Part shown: piece after piece, positions 1-11,799 of the stretch
Numbering within the stretch: position 1 is the stretch's first letter
Layout of the letters: every line of letters begins with the position of its first letter
Source of the DNA: Panulirus ornatus
Taxonomy: Eukaryota > Arthropoda > Malacostraca > Decapoda > Palinuridae
Assembly (NCBI RefSeq): GCF_036320965.1
Contig: NC_092235.1
Location: 9,094,651 to 9,158,650 of the forward strand
DNA: 64,000 nt
Reading direction: 5' to 3'
The notes under the pieces: generated by a model
Seen by the model: only the letters and a program-made list of their open reading frames with translations
Databases searched by the model: none
Told to the model about the DNA's origin: nothing
Made by a program: the position numbers and the translations under genes

Positions 1-1010
1 TATGTACTTACAATGTTGCTGAAAGCTTAAAGATTCCGGTAAGAAATATAACGAGTATTGTGGTAAATGTTTTTTGTGTAATAAATATGTATTGTGCTGC
101 ATTTTGTAACTGTCATAAAGCCAAGATCTTTAAGCCAAAATCCGTAAAGGTCTGCAAGAAGTGATGAAAAGCATTGAAAATATATATATTTATGATTACA
201 AAACACAGACTATGTTCTCCTCTTGGTGTCTAAAAGATGACCCAACACAAGACGACTACTTTAAGAGCAAAGTTTGTAGACTTTTAACAAATTATTTACT
301 ATTACGTCCCTTTTCTCTCAGCATCATTTTTCAGGTTTACTTCAAACAAATGCAACGTACCTAATATTCATTTGGTATAGATATTTCCTGAATGATCTTC
401 AACAACGCGTTGTATAACTTTTTAAAAGTTCATTTCGTGTAATGGATCAAACATTACAAAGTTGTGTCCATCCACACAAGTGTTACACGTCCCAGGTAAA
501 GATATATTCTAGATATGACGTCTGTCCAACACAGATATGTTATCTGTAAATATTCATACAAAGTTCCCCTGCTGGGCCATACTTAAAACTTTCGTATTAA
601 AGTTGATCAGTTGTAAGTGATCAAGCATTACAAAGGTGTGTCCATTGCCACAAGTGCTACTGATCCCGGGTAAAGGTATTTCACCATCTTTGTATCTTTA
701 AACATTGTAGTTATGAATGTTTCATCCGTGATTCCAGCCTTACAATCAAAATTTATGTTTTATCCTCCTTATCCTTATCATATGATTAGTCAGTTGAAGT
801 GCAGAACACGCTTTTGAGCTCAGCCACTTTACTGTGTTTGTCAAATGATACCGTTGAAATGGTGTTACCGAACTCCAACTGTAAGTAGTTACACCTGGAG
901 TGACAAGTCACCATCGGTAAGGCAAGCAATCCACGAGTAACTGAATTTGTCTTGGCTGTGACTTGCCCTTCCATTATTTACATATATTAACATGTGACAG
1001 TAAGAATCAA
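1..1010 (+). repeat. Dispersed repeat family A, copy 1
   Basis: An AT-rich interspersed repeat of roughly 0.8-1 kb, with related copies at 3635-4450 (inverted) and 8130-9130 (same strand). The best conserved part (about 420-800) holds two diverged tandem sub-units about 185 bp apart. Each has the order CATTACAAAG, GTGTGTCCAT, CACAAGTG, then a CCCRGGTAAAG-like end. I see no transposase, reverse transcriptase or terminal inverted repeats. Short open frames inside it are not convincing proteins. It is unnamed here; a non-autonomous mobile element or the tail of a larger element are both possible. The left edge is cut by the window. Confidence 0.7.
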
Positions 1011-1690
1011 AAGCCAGAGGAGGAGGAGCAGTACACATTGCTCATGATGTTTGTGTATTGGCTTTACATCTCGACTAATAATCTCACCTACGTCTTTCTC
1101 CTTCCTTGATAGTTCTATTTCTAAATCTTATGATGATCCTCTAATTTGCCTGCTATGTGCACATAGTACATCATTTTGCGTATACCTACAGTGAATATCA
1201 CTGGCCACCATTGTACACTGTACAACGATACGCTGTTAATCTTTCTGCAGTCGTCTTGCGTCATCGCACCAGTTGATAATGTTGGCTGATTTTGCCATCG
1301 TGAAATTGTTTTTAGTCACCAATGTCTCTTATGGATATCAAATATCAGGAAAATCTATCAAACTCGTAAACACAATTTGACTGTATGTGCGAAAAATCGG
1401 ATATAAGTTTCAAAGATTTTTCTGAAGAGAATTATAGAACAAGACAGATCACATTTATTATATCACATATCAGTTCACCAGGTAAAGACAACATTATAAT
1501 ATATTGTGAAACTAATATATAGCATGATTCATGTACAAGGACCATCTTCTACACATGACCAATATTTCACAACCATCACAAAATGATTCACTGATAAAGC
1601 CAGTGTATGTAATGTCCTTCCTTTTCCTCAGCTCATTAGGCATTTTCCGTGACCCAACCTATATGTTATTTGTCCCCTCATTTGTGACCT
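1011..1690. other. AT-rich spacer, nothing recognised
   Basis: No RNA gene, repeat array or convincing coding region seen between the dispersed repeat and the 72-bp minisatellite. Confidence 0.5.
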
Positions 1691-2192
1691 TGTAGTTGTT
1701 GTACGGTGGAGTAATGCTTGACTTGCTATACTGAGGGACAGACACACTGACACAAGCCATGTTGTAGTTGTTGTACGGTGGAGTAATGCTTGACTTGCTA
1801 TACTGAGGGACAGACACACTGACACAAGCCATGTTGTAGTTGTTGTACGGTGGAGTAATGCTTGACTTGCTATACTGACGGACAGACACACTGACACAAG
1901 CCATGTTGTAGTTGTTGTACGGTGGAGTAATGCTTGACTTGCTATACTGAGGGACAGACACACTGACACAAGCCATGTTGTAGTTGTTGTACGGTGGAGT
2001 AATGCTTGACTTGCTATACTGACGGACAGACACACTGACACAAGCCATGTTGTAGTTGTTGTACGGTGGAGTAATGCTTGACTTGCTATACTGACGGACA
2101 GACACACTGACACAAGCCATGTTGTAGTTGTTGTACGGTGGAGTAATGCTTGACTTGCTATACTGACGGACAGACACACTGACACAAGCCAC
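1691..2192. repeat. 72-bp minisatellite, 7 copies
   Basis: Seven near-identical 72-bp units, each containing GTACGGTGGAGTAATGC and a GGGACAGACACACTG-like segment. Units differ mainly at one site (CTGAGGG versus CTGACGG). Because 72 is divisible by three, two minus-strand frames stay open and give artificial 24-residue repeats. I regard these as non-coding. Confidence 0.95.
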
Positions 2193-3634
2193 TATTGGAA
2201 AAACAGATAAACATGAAGAGATAATTTACCTGAAAAAATTATTTATCTATTCACAGGATTTACTATCAGACATGATTACAAATTAAGAAAACTGGTTTAC
2301 ACTAAAAGAATTATAAAACGTACAAAATTCACATGAAAATCTACATGGTCGATATATGTTCTATCAACAGCGTGAGTAAATAAATTTCTAACTCCTCATG
2401 AACAATCTTATCAATTCAACCCATAAAAAATATCTTCATGACAAATAAACCCAAATAGCAGTGTGTCATAAGACCAGAGCCCCTGCCAAGCTGGGACTTG
2501 GCCAAACATAAACAACCACTTTCTTATAGACGATTAGTCAAGGTTCTGGGTCGAGCACCAGGATCTATTGACCTCCGTCCGACATAATATATTTTCTCTG
2601 ATCCTTCATCATCACCACCACACTCCCGGCACCCATCAATAAACCCTTCCCAAATTCCTCACTTCCTTATAAACTCGTCCCTGTAGTCAACAATTAAGAA
2701 ACCTAAACCGACCAAAAAGCATTACGTTGTTCAACAATGTAAACCCCAGCTAGGGTGAGCCTTAGATACTCTTACGGTAAACTGTGATGGACGAAGGATT
2801 TACTACCCTGGTAATGTATTACACATTTACTTATTCTAACAACCTATCACTGATTACCGTTAAAAACATATGGCAAAAATATATTTTGCTTGTGGACATC
2901 TAGTGAAAATACATGGGATATCGTATGCAAGCTAAACATTTGATACGATAATAAATAAAATCCCATAACTTTTCTGGAGCACAAGGTACAGAAATATATG
3001 TTACGTGATATCGTTAAGATGAACATATCTAACATAAAGATTTCTATTTTGCAGATAAATGTTTTACATGTAGAAATCAATAATAATTTCAATAACATAA
3101 AGATAATTGCGTCAGTATCTATGTTGCAGGCTTTTTATCAGGGTTTTACACACTGTAGAAAAGAATTGTTTAGAGAAAAGTAATGTAATTGCTATTAACA
3201 CGAGGTTCAAGGATTCTGTTATGAGTTTCTACTCTTCAAAATGTTACCTTCATCCTCTGAGAAAACTTTGAAAAAACAGACTTTTATTTTGTGTGATGAG
3301 GACTAATGACAAATTATTTACGTTTTTCTTAAGAATATCCTTTATGAATCAAATGAAAGTATTTTGTTAGATAGAAAATTTACATCAGTAACAACGAGAG
3401 ATAAACAATCATTATTCACAAACTTTATCTTTGGTGAATTAAAGTTCATCAAATAACAGATAAAGATTACTATATACAATTTCCAACAATCTTATCGACA
3501 TCATAAAACCAAATATGATTAATAAATGTTTCAAATCATCAAAAGTAAAAACAAGAAGCCGTCCGGAGGTTAGTTGTTACCCCCGGCGTAAACACTTATA
3601 GGCGGAATCCGGTAACACCTCTTGAATAGCATGT
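2193..3634. other. AT-rich spacer, nothing recognised
   Basis: About 1.4 kb without a supported gene. Only short chance frames occur and no tRNA-like fold or tandem array was seen. Confidence 0.5.
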
Positions 3635-4450
3635 GGAAGACAGAGTAGAGTGGCTAGGCTCAGAAGCATGTTCTCCACTTCAACTGACTAGTGATATGTT
3701 AAGGATAAAGACAACACAAACCACATACATCGATTGTGAGAATGGAATCAGGGACGAAACATGTATAACTAGAAAGGTTAAAGATACAAAGATGGTGAAA
3801 TACCTTTACCTGGGATCATTAGCACCTGTGGCAATGGACACAGCTTTTTAATGCTTGATCACTTACAACTGATAAACTTTAATACGAAAATCTTAGGTAT
3901 TGTCCCTCAGGAAAACTTTTTATAAATATTTATAGAAGACTTACATATGTTATATGTACGTTACCCCTAGAATATATCTTTACCCGGGATGTATAACACT
4001 TGTGTGGATAGACACAGCTTTGTAATTCATGATCCATTACATGAAATGAACTTCGCTAACGAAGAGTTATACAACGAGTCGTTGGAGAACATTAATCAAA
4101 TACCTATACAGAATTTTTATGTAAGATAAGAGGCATTTCATGATAGTAAACATAAGAAATGATGATGAAAGAAAAGGGAGGTAGAGGTAAATATTTTGTT
4201 GAAAGATGAAATACTCCTGCCTTAAACTAGCTCTTTGTATTGCATTTTCACTTAGATACCCACATGATAACGCATTCTGTTCTTTATAATCATAAATATT
4301 TATGCATTTAACACGTTTTATCATTTCTTATATAATATCAAGGATTCAGGCTTAAAGATCTTGGTTCTGAACAATCATTATAATGCAACACAATACATAA
4401 TTATGATAAACAAATCATTCATCACAATGACCATTATGTTTTACCAGATT
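3635..4450 (-). repeat. Dispersed repeat family A, copy 2 (inverted)
   Basis: Reverse-complement copy of the repeat at 1-1010 and 8130-9130. The two internal sub-units are recognisable at about 3800-3880 and 3985-4060, in reverse order. With copy 1 it forms a large imperfect inverted pair around the 72-bp minisatellite. Confidence 0.75.
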
Positions 4451-5339
4451 CTTTAAGTCCTCAGTCACGTTTGTTAATATCGGTGCTGTTTCCTGTGGGG
4501 CGGGGTAGCGCCAGAAATGGGTGATGGCAAGCAAGTATGTTTATGTATGTCATACATAAGATAAACAATTATCCTTGTATGAAGAAAGCATCTTGGTTGT
4601 GCGATTCATTTCGTTTTTCTCTTCAGCAATGAGTATCATCCTGGTATAGTGAACATATGCTTGATATGATCCTGTAAGCGCCAGCAGGTCAAAAACATTT
4701 TCAAGTAACGTAAAGTGTGTAGTGAAGATAGCTCTTAACCTGACCCGTGAGTGAACAGGATGGCATGTGATACTATCAAGGGAAACAGTGTCGGCGTTTT
4801 GGTTTATTAATAAGAAATGTTATTATTCCCTTAACACAGTTACCAATCCCCACCAGAGGCATAATTATCACTTTCATGAATAAATTCACTGCAATTTTGA
4901 TCACTGTCATCTTTACCATTCATAACATGCAACTATATTCACCACTCTAACTTATGCATTATCATTGTTGTACATTACGTACATTACAGCAGTAGTGATC
5001 TTTCGTGTGTGATAAAAGATGGTGACGTCTTTCCCATACACATATCATTATCAAATATTTACCTTACTCTACGTAGCACACTACACTTCCCTATCAAAAC
5101 ACACGCCTCTTCCTGTCTTCAAGCTTATCATAACTACCCTACATTTTAACAGGATTAACCATCCTTGATATGCTCATATTCATGCCTACCAAAAGTATTA
5201 TCATAACTACTCGAGACAATACAAAATCTTAACTACAACCATACGAAGTTTACAACCATACTATATTACCTACCCCGGATATCAAGAGAACATGTCATCA
5301 ACAATCTCTCACTAAAACAAAAACAGATCATCCATCATC
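4451..5339. other. Spacer with a possible LINE 3'-UTR relic
   Basis: Mostly unrecognised AT-rich DNA. A short stretch near 4490-4560 (GGGGTAGCGCCAGAAATGGG and the following TATG-rich sequence) resembles the long-type 3' UTR of the RTE-like LINE seen elsewhere in the window, but it is too short to be sure. Confidence 0.35.
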
Positions 5340-6083
5340 ATGCGCATTGTGAACAAAAACGTTCAACGTGTCCTGCCAAAAACTGGATCAACAAAACCTA
5401 AGGAAATGATTCTCATGCTCCTGGACCGGCTACCATGGCGCAGTGGATCCTCCTGGTCATTGGTTACCCTCCCATATTTAGCACCGGCATTGTTGTACCT
5501 TGTGGGTATGTGCAGGCGTGTGTTTCTCTCATATCTTCGTAAGAGTGTTCGCCTGGCACTTTACACCATCTGGGTCATTGTAGTCACCTGCTTCGTTCTC
5601 GAACAGGAGTTCTTGAGCCTAATGGACCGTCTGGTAGTGAGCGCAATAAGATGGCTCGTAGGTCTTGTGCGGAGAGTTGTGAGGAATATCGTGCGGGAAC
5701 TCATATTCCAGGTGACTATGTTCCTCTTAGTGTTCATCATCCTCGTGAGAATGGTGGTGGAGGAGGTAATGCTTCCTATCATTAGAACGGTTGACTACGC
5801 TGTGCAGGTCACACCGAAAGTCCATAGAATATTCTTGGATGAGATAGTTGTGGTACTTGTCGTGGAGGTGGCAAAGATGATGCTCACTGGCATTCTTGTA
5901 CTCATCGTAAAGATGGTCACAAAGGTCAGTATCTCTGTATGGTCAGTTGTCTTCAGAAAAGCAGTGATCTTGGAGACTATGGCACAATCATTACCAACAA
6001 CACCTCAAGAATCCTCTCTCTCCTCGGGGCCTCATCAAGGAATTCTTCATCGTTGCAGCACTCAGTTTGATTTTCTGTTGTAG
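5340..6083 (+). CDS. Hypothetical membrane-protein-like ORF, 247 codons
   Basis: An uninterrupted frame starting at an ATG. The product is rich in Val, Leu, Ile and Arg, with several hydrophobic stretches: about residues 41-60, 73-90, 121-137 and 167-190. Between them are Arg/Lys-rich linkers, a multi-spanning pattern. A hydrophobic frame continues one frame over to 6285 (six-residue pieces such as VVVTVL). It runs into a LINE fragment at 6228, so the original gene, if any, lost its 3' end there. I do not recognise a family. The third frame of the same stretch is Cys/Gly/His-rich and interrupted by stops, so the hydrophobic frame could be the shadow of a decayed secreted-protein gene. Confidence 0.3.
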   Translation: MRIVNKNVQRVLPKTGSTKPKEMILMLLDRLPWRSGSSWSLVTLPYLAPALLYLVGMCRRVFLSYLRKSVRLALYTIWVIVVTCFVLEQEFLSLMDRLVVSAIRWLVGLVRRVVRNIVRELIFQVTMFLLVFIILVRMVVEEVMLPIIRTVDYAVQVTPKVHRIFLDEIVVVLVVEVAKMMLTGILVLIVKMVTKVSISVWSVVFRKAVILETMAQSLPTTPQESSLSSGPHQGILHRCSTQFDFLL

Positions 6084-6227
6084 GCTGTTGGCTGGAGGCG
6101 CCGTTGTAGTAACAGTTTTGGTCTTGCGCACACTAGTAACCGCCGCCATAGTACTTCTTCGTCCAGCAATTTACCTGATTCAAATGACGTCGAAATTGGG
6201 TAAATACGTAGTAACCTTTGTTAAAGT

Positions 6228-6480
6228 GGTCCACAGCAGAAAAGGGTGTGTTGAAATGGTTTGGACATATGGAGATAATGAGTGAGGAAAGATTGCCAGG
6301 ACATGTGAAGCGTCTGGGGTAAACCATAGAAAGGTCTGTGAGGCCTTGATGTGTAAAGGGAGCTATGGTTTCGGTGCATTACACAAGACAGCTAGAGACT
6401 GAGTGTGGACGAATGTGGCCTTTGTTGTGTATTCCTGCCACTGTCTCGCTGTCTGTGTATGTATGCGCTGAAATATATAT
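6228..6480 (+). mobile_element. RTE-like LINE, 3' fragment with internal deletion
   Basis: Carries the LINE coding segment for the WFGHM region (about 6250-6300), then jumps over roughly 180 bp to the 3' UTR. That UTR is the long type, with GTTTCGGTGCATTA and GACTGAGTGTG. The deletion and substitutions mark an old copy. It ends in a (TTA)n run. Confidence 0.75.
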
Positions 6481-6489
6481 GTACGCATA

Positions 6490-6506
6490 AGTTGTTATTA
6501 TTATTA

Positions 6507-6576
<70 letters not shown>

Positions 6577-6583
6577 CATCATC

Positions 6584-6652
<69 letters not shown>

Positions 6653-6733
6653 TATTATTATTATCATATTATCATTACTATTATTATTGTCATTACTATT
6701 ATCGTTATCATTATCATTATTACTATTATTCTT
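6490..6733. repeat. (TTA)n/(TTATCA) microsatellite
   Basis: About 240 bp of TTA repeats with interspersed TCA units, between two LINE fragments. Asn-, Ile- or Asp-rich minus-strand frames here are artefacts. Confidence 0.97.
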
Positions 6734-8020
6734 GCTTTGAAGAATGTATGTGAGAAACACTTAGAAATACAGATGGACTTTTGGGTAGCATTTATGGATC
6801 TGGAGAAGAAATAGGATAGGGTGGATACAGATCCTCTGTGGAAGGCAAGTTGCTAGAAGCAGTTAAAAGTTTTTACAAAGGATGTAAGGCATGTGCACAA
6901 GTAGGAAGAGAGGGAAGTGATTGGTTCCTAGTGAATGTCTGTTTGCATCAGGGGTGCGTGGGATCTCCATGGTAAATTTGTTTATGGATGGGGTAGTTAG
7001 GGAGGTGAATGCAAGAGTTTTGGAGAGAGGGGCTAGTATGCAGTCTGTTGTGGATGAGAGGGCTTGGGAAGTGAGTAAGCTGTTGTTCACTGATAATACA
7101 GCGCTGGCGGCTGATTCGGGTGTGAAACTGCAGAAGCTGGTGACTGAGTTTGGTAAAGTGTGTGAAAGAAAAAAGCTGAGAGTAAATGTGAATAAGAGCA
7201 AGGTTATTAGGTTCAGTGGGGTTGAGGGACAAGTTAATTGGAAGGTAAGTTTGAATGGAGAAAAGTGAAGAAAGTGAAGTCTTGTAGATATCTGGGAGTG
7301 GACTTGATAGCGGATGGAAGGATGGAAGCGGAAGCGAGTCATAGGTTGAGGGAGAGAGCGAAGGTTCTGGGAGCGTTGAAGAATGTGTATGCTGGAGGGA
7401 AAGAATATCATCTCGAAAAGGATAAATGAGTATGTTTGAAGGAATAGTGGTTCCAACAATGTTCTATGGTTGCGAGGTGTGGGCTATAGATAGGATTTCG
7501 CGGAGAAGGTTGGATCTGTAGGAAATGAGATGTTTGAGGGCAATATGTGATGTGAGGTGGTTTGATTAAGTAATGAAAGGGCAAGAGAGATGTGTGGTAA
7601 TAAAAAGAGTATGGTTGAGAGAACAGAAGAGGGTGTATCGAAATGGTTTCGTCACATGGAGAGAATGAGTGAGGAAAGATTGACAAAGAGGATATATGTG
7701 TCATTGTTAAAAGGAATGAGGAGAAGTGGGAGACCAAATTGGAGGCGGAAAGATTAAGTGTAAAAAGATTTTGAGCGGTCATTTTCATATACGGCGGGGT
7801 TGCGATGGGAATGGTTAAAGGCAGCAGGTATGGATATGTACATGGGTATATACGTATATGTTTGTGTATGTATTTGTTTGTCTACGTTAAAATGTATAAG
7901 TATGTATATGTGCGTGTGTGGACGTGTATGTATGTCTATGTGTATGTGGGTCTGTTGGTGCCATTCTTTCGTCTGTTTCCTTGAACTACCTTCTAACGCG
8001 GGAGACAGCGACTAAGTATA
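6734..8020 (+). mobile_element. Degenerate RTE-like LINE, RT to 3' UTR
   Basis: Matches the reverse transcriptase of the intact element at 56574-59902, from the CTTTGAAGAATGTATG region to the 3' hairpin (GCGGGAGACAGCGAC near 8000). The frame is broken many times: a stop follows the motif A region (GAGAAGAAATAG, about 6812), a deletion removes bases before 6850, and the catalytic box near 7090 reads FTDNT instead of FADDT. The 3' UTR is the long type. Substitutions are much denser than in the copies at 24-30 kb, so this is an old insertion. A separate 95-bp piece of the endonuclease region follows at 8025-8120. Confidence 0.85.
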
Positions 8021-8024
8021 ATAA

Positions 8025-8120
8025 GATTATCTGGTGGAGGCAATGGTGAAGATCTGTAGGGATTTTCAGAAAAGAAGAATGTTGGGGTGAAGAGAGTGGT
8101 GCGCTAGATGAGACTTGGGA
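8025..8120 (+). mobile_element. RTE-like LINE, endonuclease-region scrap
   Basis: About 95 bp match the segment just after the endonuclease SDH motif of the intact LINE (TTTTCAGAAAAGAAGA, then TGTTGGGGTGAAGAGAGT). It lies immediately after the 3' end of the previous copy, so it comes from another copy or a rearrangement. Confidence 0.7.
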
Positions 8121-8129
8121 ATATGTTAT

Positions 8130-9130
8130 GTACTTCAAAATGTTACAGAAGACTTAAGGAATTTGATTAAACATAATGTTGTTCTGATAGATTATTTGTT
8201 TATAAGGACTATGTGTTGTGTTGAGCTTTAATGGTTGTTTAAACCAATGCGTTTCAGCTAGAATCAGTAAAGATTATAAGAAATTCAAATAAGGTGATAA
8301 AAACAAATCTATATTATCATAAACAACAGAACTTTTCCTTCTCTGGGGATTTAAAAGAAAAACAACACAAGAGAGCTAGTTTAAGGCAGGAGTATTTCAT
8401 TACGTAACAAACTATATACTGTTACGTCCCTTTTGTATCATAAATCTTATGTTCACTTTCAACAAATGTCTTGTATCTATAATAAAAATTCGGTATAGAG
8501 ATTTGTTGAATGTTCTCCAGCGAGGCGTTGTATGAGTCTTCGTTAGTGAAGTTCATTTCGTTTAATGGATCATGCAATACAAAGTTGTGTCCATCCACAC
8601 AAGTGTTACACGTCCCAGGTGAAGATATTTCCTAGAAATGGCGTCTATCTAACATAGATACGTCTTCTGTAGATATTTGTAAAACATTCTTCTGAGGGAC
8701 AATACCTAAGACTTTCGTGATAAAGTTGATCAGTTGTAAGTGATCAAGCATTACAAAGGTGTGTCCATTACCACAGGTGCTACTGATCCCGGGCGGGTCA
8801 AGGTATTTCACCATCTTTGTTTCCTTAACACTTCTAGTTATAGATGTTTCATCCTTGATGTGATCCTTACAATGAGTATTCATAGTTTGTAATTCTCTTC
8901 ATCCTTATCATAGCATTAATCAGTTGAAGTGCAGAATACTTAACAGAAACTGATTACTTTATTCTGTTTGAGACATAATGCTATGAAAGATGTTACCGGA
9001 CTCCACTCGTAAGTGGTTATGGTTCACATTCTGGCTTCATGACCACATGCTGATAGCCCTTAAATCCACCAACATATATACATCCTGTTATACAACTGAT
9101 GTTACTGTCTGACGTATGTATGGTGCGGCT
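8130..9130 (+). repeat. Dispersed repeat family A, copy 3
   Basis: Same orientation as copy 1. The two internal sub-units lie near 8565-8640 and 8735-8810, and the flanking AT-rich parts align over most of the length. Small insertions (for example GGCGGGTCA near 8790) distinguish it. Confidence 0.75.
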
Positions 9131-9681
9131 TGATGACCTTACCTGCTGATGGTCATTAAGTCAAACATGTCATCATGTTGCAAATATCGTGATTTGTATG
9201 TTTTGTTGTGTGGCACAGTTTCTGGTGTAGATATCTTTAATAACCTTTACCGGTTACTATCCAGTATAGTGAACGATAGACAGACTTACGTGTTACAGAC
9301 TCCGTATGATAAACACCTGACGAACTTCAACACAAACATTTATATGTTGGGTAAGATCAGAGAACGAGTCGTCCAGTAGCAGAACATAAACCTACAACAT
9401 GTAACAACAACAACAACAACAACAAACAACTGTTATGTGAAGAGCTAGTTATTCAAAGTGAGATGATCACAAGGAAGTTAGGGATATAGAAGAGTAGGAG
9501 TGAGGTATAAGGTGGAGGCCCAGCCACCGTGGCTGGTGCTATATAGAGCAGTGAGGGATAACACCATATCTTAACCCCTGGTGATGTGTGAGCTTATAAA
9601 CACTGGTGGTATTTATGGCGGCCACCAACCAGGAAGTAATGTTCACCAGGTATTGCTCTGCTCTACACTGATCCAACAACT
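9131..9681. other. Spacer with a (CAA)n run
   Basis: Contains a short (CAA)n microsatellite at about 9401-9427. Otherwise no gene or repeat recognised. Confidence 0.5.
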
Positions 9682-10107
9682 ACAAGGATAATGTTGTTAT
9701 AACCTTCTTGATCATGCTGGTTATAGAAGTATTATAGATACATGTTGGTGACACAAGGATAATGTTGTTATAACCTTCTTGATCATGCTGGTTATAGAAG
9801 TATTATAGATACATGTTGGTGACACAAGGATAATGTTGTTATAACCTTCTTGATCATGCTGGTTATAGAAGTATTATAGATACATGTTGGTGACACAAGG
9901 ATAATGTTGTTATAACCTTCTTGATCATGCTGGTTATAGAAGTATTATAGATACATGTTGGTGACACAAGGATAATGTTGTTATAACCTTCTTGATCATG
10001 CTGGTTATAGAAGCATTATAGATACATGTTGGTGACACAAGGATAATGTTGTTATAACCTTCTTGATCATGCTGGTTATAGAAGCATTATAGATACATGT
10101 TGGTGAC
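9682..10107. repeat. 71-bp minisatellite, 6 copies
   Basis: Six 71-bp units beginning ACAAGGATAATGTTG and ending CATGTTGGTGAC. Copies are almost identical; the last two share GAAGCATTATAG where the earlier ones have GAAGTATTATAG. It abuts the left edge of the duplicated block at 10130. Confidence 0.95.
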
Positions 10108-10554
10108 ACATCATAATGATGGTCTCGTCTGGTGTCCACATAACCACAGTACGTTACTACAGTACATACAGTAATATCAGTCGTAACAACACTATGTATG
10201 TAGTCGTGATTACCGTAACATGTGAGTGGCAAGATTGGATGACGTAACGTAACAATATCAGACTTCATCATTCTCAATAGTTTAGGTGGATCATGTATTA
10301 TTTGGCGTTGCTTCATGTTTTATCAGATGATAAAATGATGGCTGGTCTAATGACCTTCACAAGTCACTGGTCATTAAATCCAACACAGCAACCAACCACT
10401 CAGGATGACCAGGAGGGAGCCACCTGGTGCAGACCAAGTGTACCAGCCTGGTGGAGAGGATCAACTGCTCCACCTCAGGATAAGAGCTGCTCAAGTTCTG
10501 TAGTGAGGGACACTCCAAGTGGCATGTGAAACTACCAGTCTTAGTTATAAACTA

Positions 10555-10800
10555 CCGCCCGGCTGGCCGGTGGGTGGCTGTGGCCAACATGAACCCAGGG
10601 GCTACACACACACACACACACACACCGCCCACTGACCTGACCACCGGCCGGTGGGTGGCTGTGGCCAACATGAACCCAGGGGCCACACACACACACACAC
10701 ACAAACACACACCGCCCACTGACCTGACCACCGGCCGGTGGGTGGCTGTGACCAACATGAACCCAGGGGCTACACACACACACACACACACACACACAGA
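10555..10800. repeat. Compound (CA)n minisatellite, 3 units
   Basis: Three units of about 83-90 bp, each a CCGGTGGGTGGCTGTG... block with a following ACCCAGGGGC and a (CA)n run. The matching array in the right duplicate (17615-17950) has four units, so copy number changed after duplication. Confidence 0.92.
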
Positions 10801-10814
10801 GCAGCGCCAGGCTG

Positions 10815-11020
10815 GAGGCGGGGCATCGTGACGTCACAGGCAAGTCCCTCCCCCCGCCAGATCCAAACATGTGTTGTGTCTGGTGATGGCGGTTCAAGAT
10901 TTCCCACATTTATATTGATCTTTACATTATCATCCACTCCCAAAGTCACCTGGCATTCTTGTGTTTCAACAACAGACGTGATATATGCAACACCAGGCAA
11001 ACATTGTACCATTATCTGAT
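10815..11020 (-). other. Candidate conserved exon in the left duplicate
   Basis: On the minus strand an open stretch follows a plausible splice acceptor (AACCTATCAG at about 11018-11027). It encodes a peptide including QCLPGVAYIT, VETQECQVTLG and DNVKININVG. The same frame is open in the right duplicate (about 17957-18163). This block is the best conserved part of the duplication. I see no clear donor site or family match. It could be a real exon of an unrecognised gene or simply recently duplicated sequence. Confidence 0.25.
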
Positions 11021-11799
11021 AGGTTAATTGGTGCACAATCAAGAACCAGTGAATTTCATCGCCGCCATAAGTAAGTAAGGAAGGTGACTTTAATGATGAT
11101 AAATACGACCTGGTATGGCTGTGTCTACACACTACCGACATCTGGTCAACCTGGTACATATGATCATTTAAACTATGACATTTAAAAACAGTTTCAAAAT
11201 TACTCCCACAAACGCGAACTTAAAATCCATCCATTCAACTCCGTCATTTATTCAGGAACATTTAAGCGTCAGTATTCGAGCGTTATCATTTCAGCTGCGT
11301 TATTTGATCAGAGACTTTTAAACTACATTATATAAAGACAAACCTTGAAAGTATATCATTAAACGAAAATTTGTGCAAAGCGTCATTGAAACTTAAACTT
11401 TTGATCCCGTCAATAACTTTAAAATTCTCTCAAACAACTGCGAACTTTTAAACTCCGTCAAATTGCAGCTGTTTTAGGAAATGTATCATTTAATTGAAAA
11501 AAATTATAGTCACTTAATTCAAGGATATCCTTTGAAGCCTGTCTTTATATAATGAACCATCAAACTCCGTCTCTGGAAATAAACATAAGCTTTAGTTCAG
11601 TTACTGGAAAGGAAGTTTGTACATTCTATTGAAGTCCATCATTTAACGCGAACTTTTAAATCCTTCCATTTAGCTGGGCCATTCATTCCCTGGCTACCAT
11701 TCATAATATGGCCTTTTAAACTCTGTGTCTACGATGTTCTGTTCACCGTTGTCCACAGTATCGAGATAGCACCAGGAACATAAGATAATGCTTCATACC

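Larger units (their letters stand above)
10130..11725 (+). repeat. Segmental duplication, left copy
   Basis: Direct duplicate of 17186-18850. From 10132 to about 11150 the two copies differ at only a few percent of sites or less, apart from microsatellite length. From about 11160 onward they are still homologous (shared CTTTTAAATCCTTCCATT near the right end) but strongly diverged with many indels. The conserved part includes a (CA)n-containing minisatellite and an open minus-strand segment that may be an exon. Confidence 0.9.

Noticed and set aside
1628..2192. Minus-strand ORFs of 177 and 185 codons
   Set aside because: Produced by the 72-bp minisatellite, whose length is a multiple of three.
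6379..6760. Poly-Ile and poly-Asn ORFs
   Set aside because: (TTA)n microsatellite.
9682..10107. Regular 71-bp direct repeats considered as a CRISPR-like array
   Set aside because: There are no unique spacers; the whole unit is repeated, and the DNA is clearly eukaryotic.
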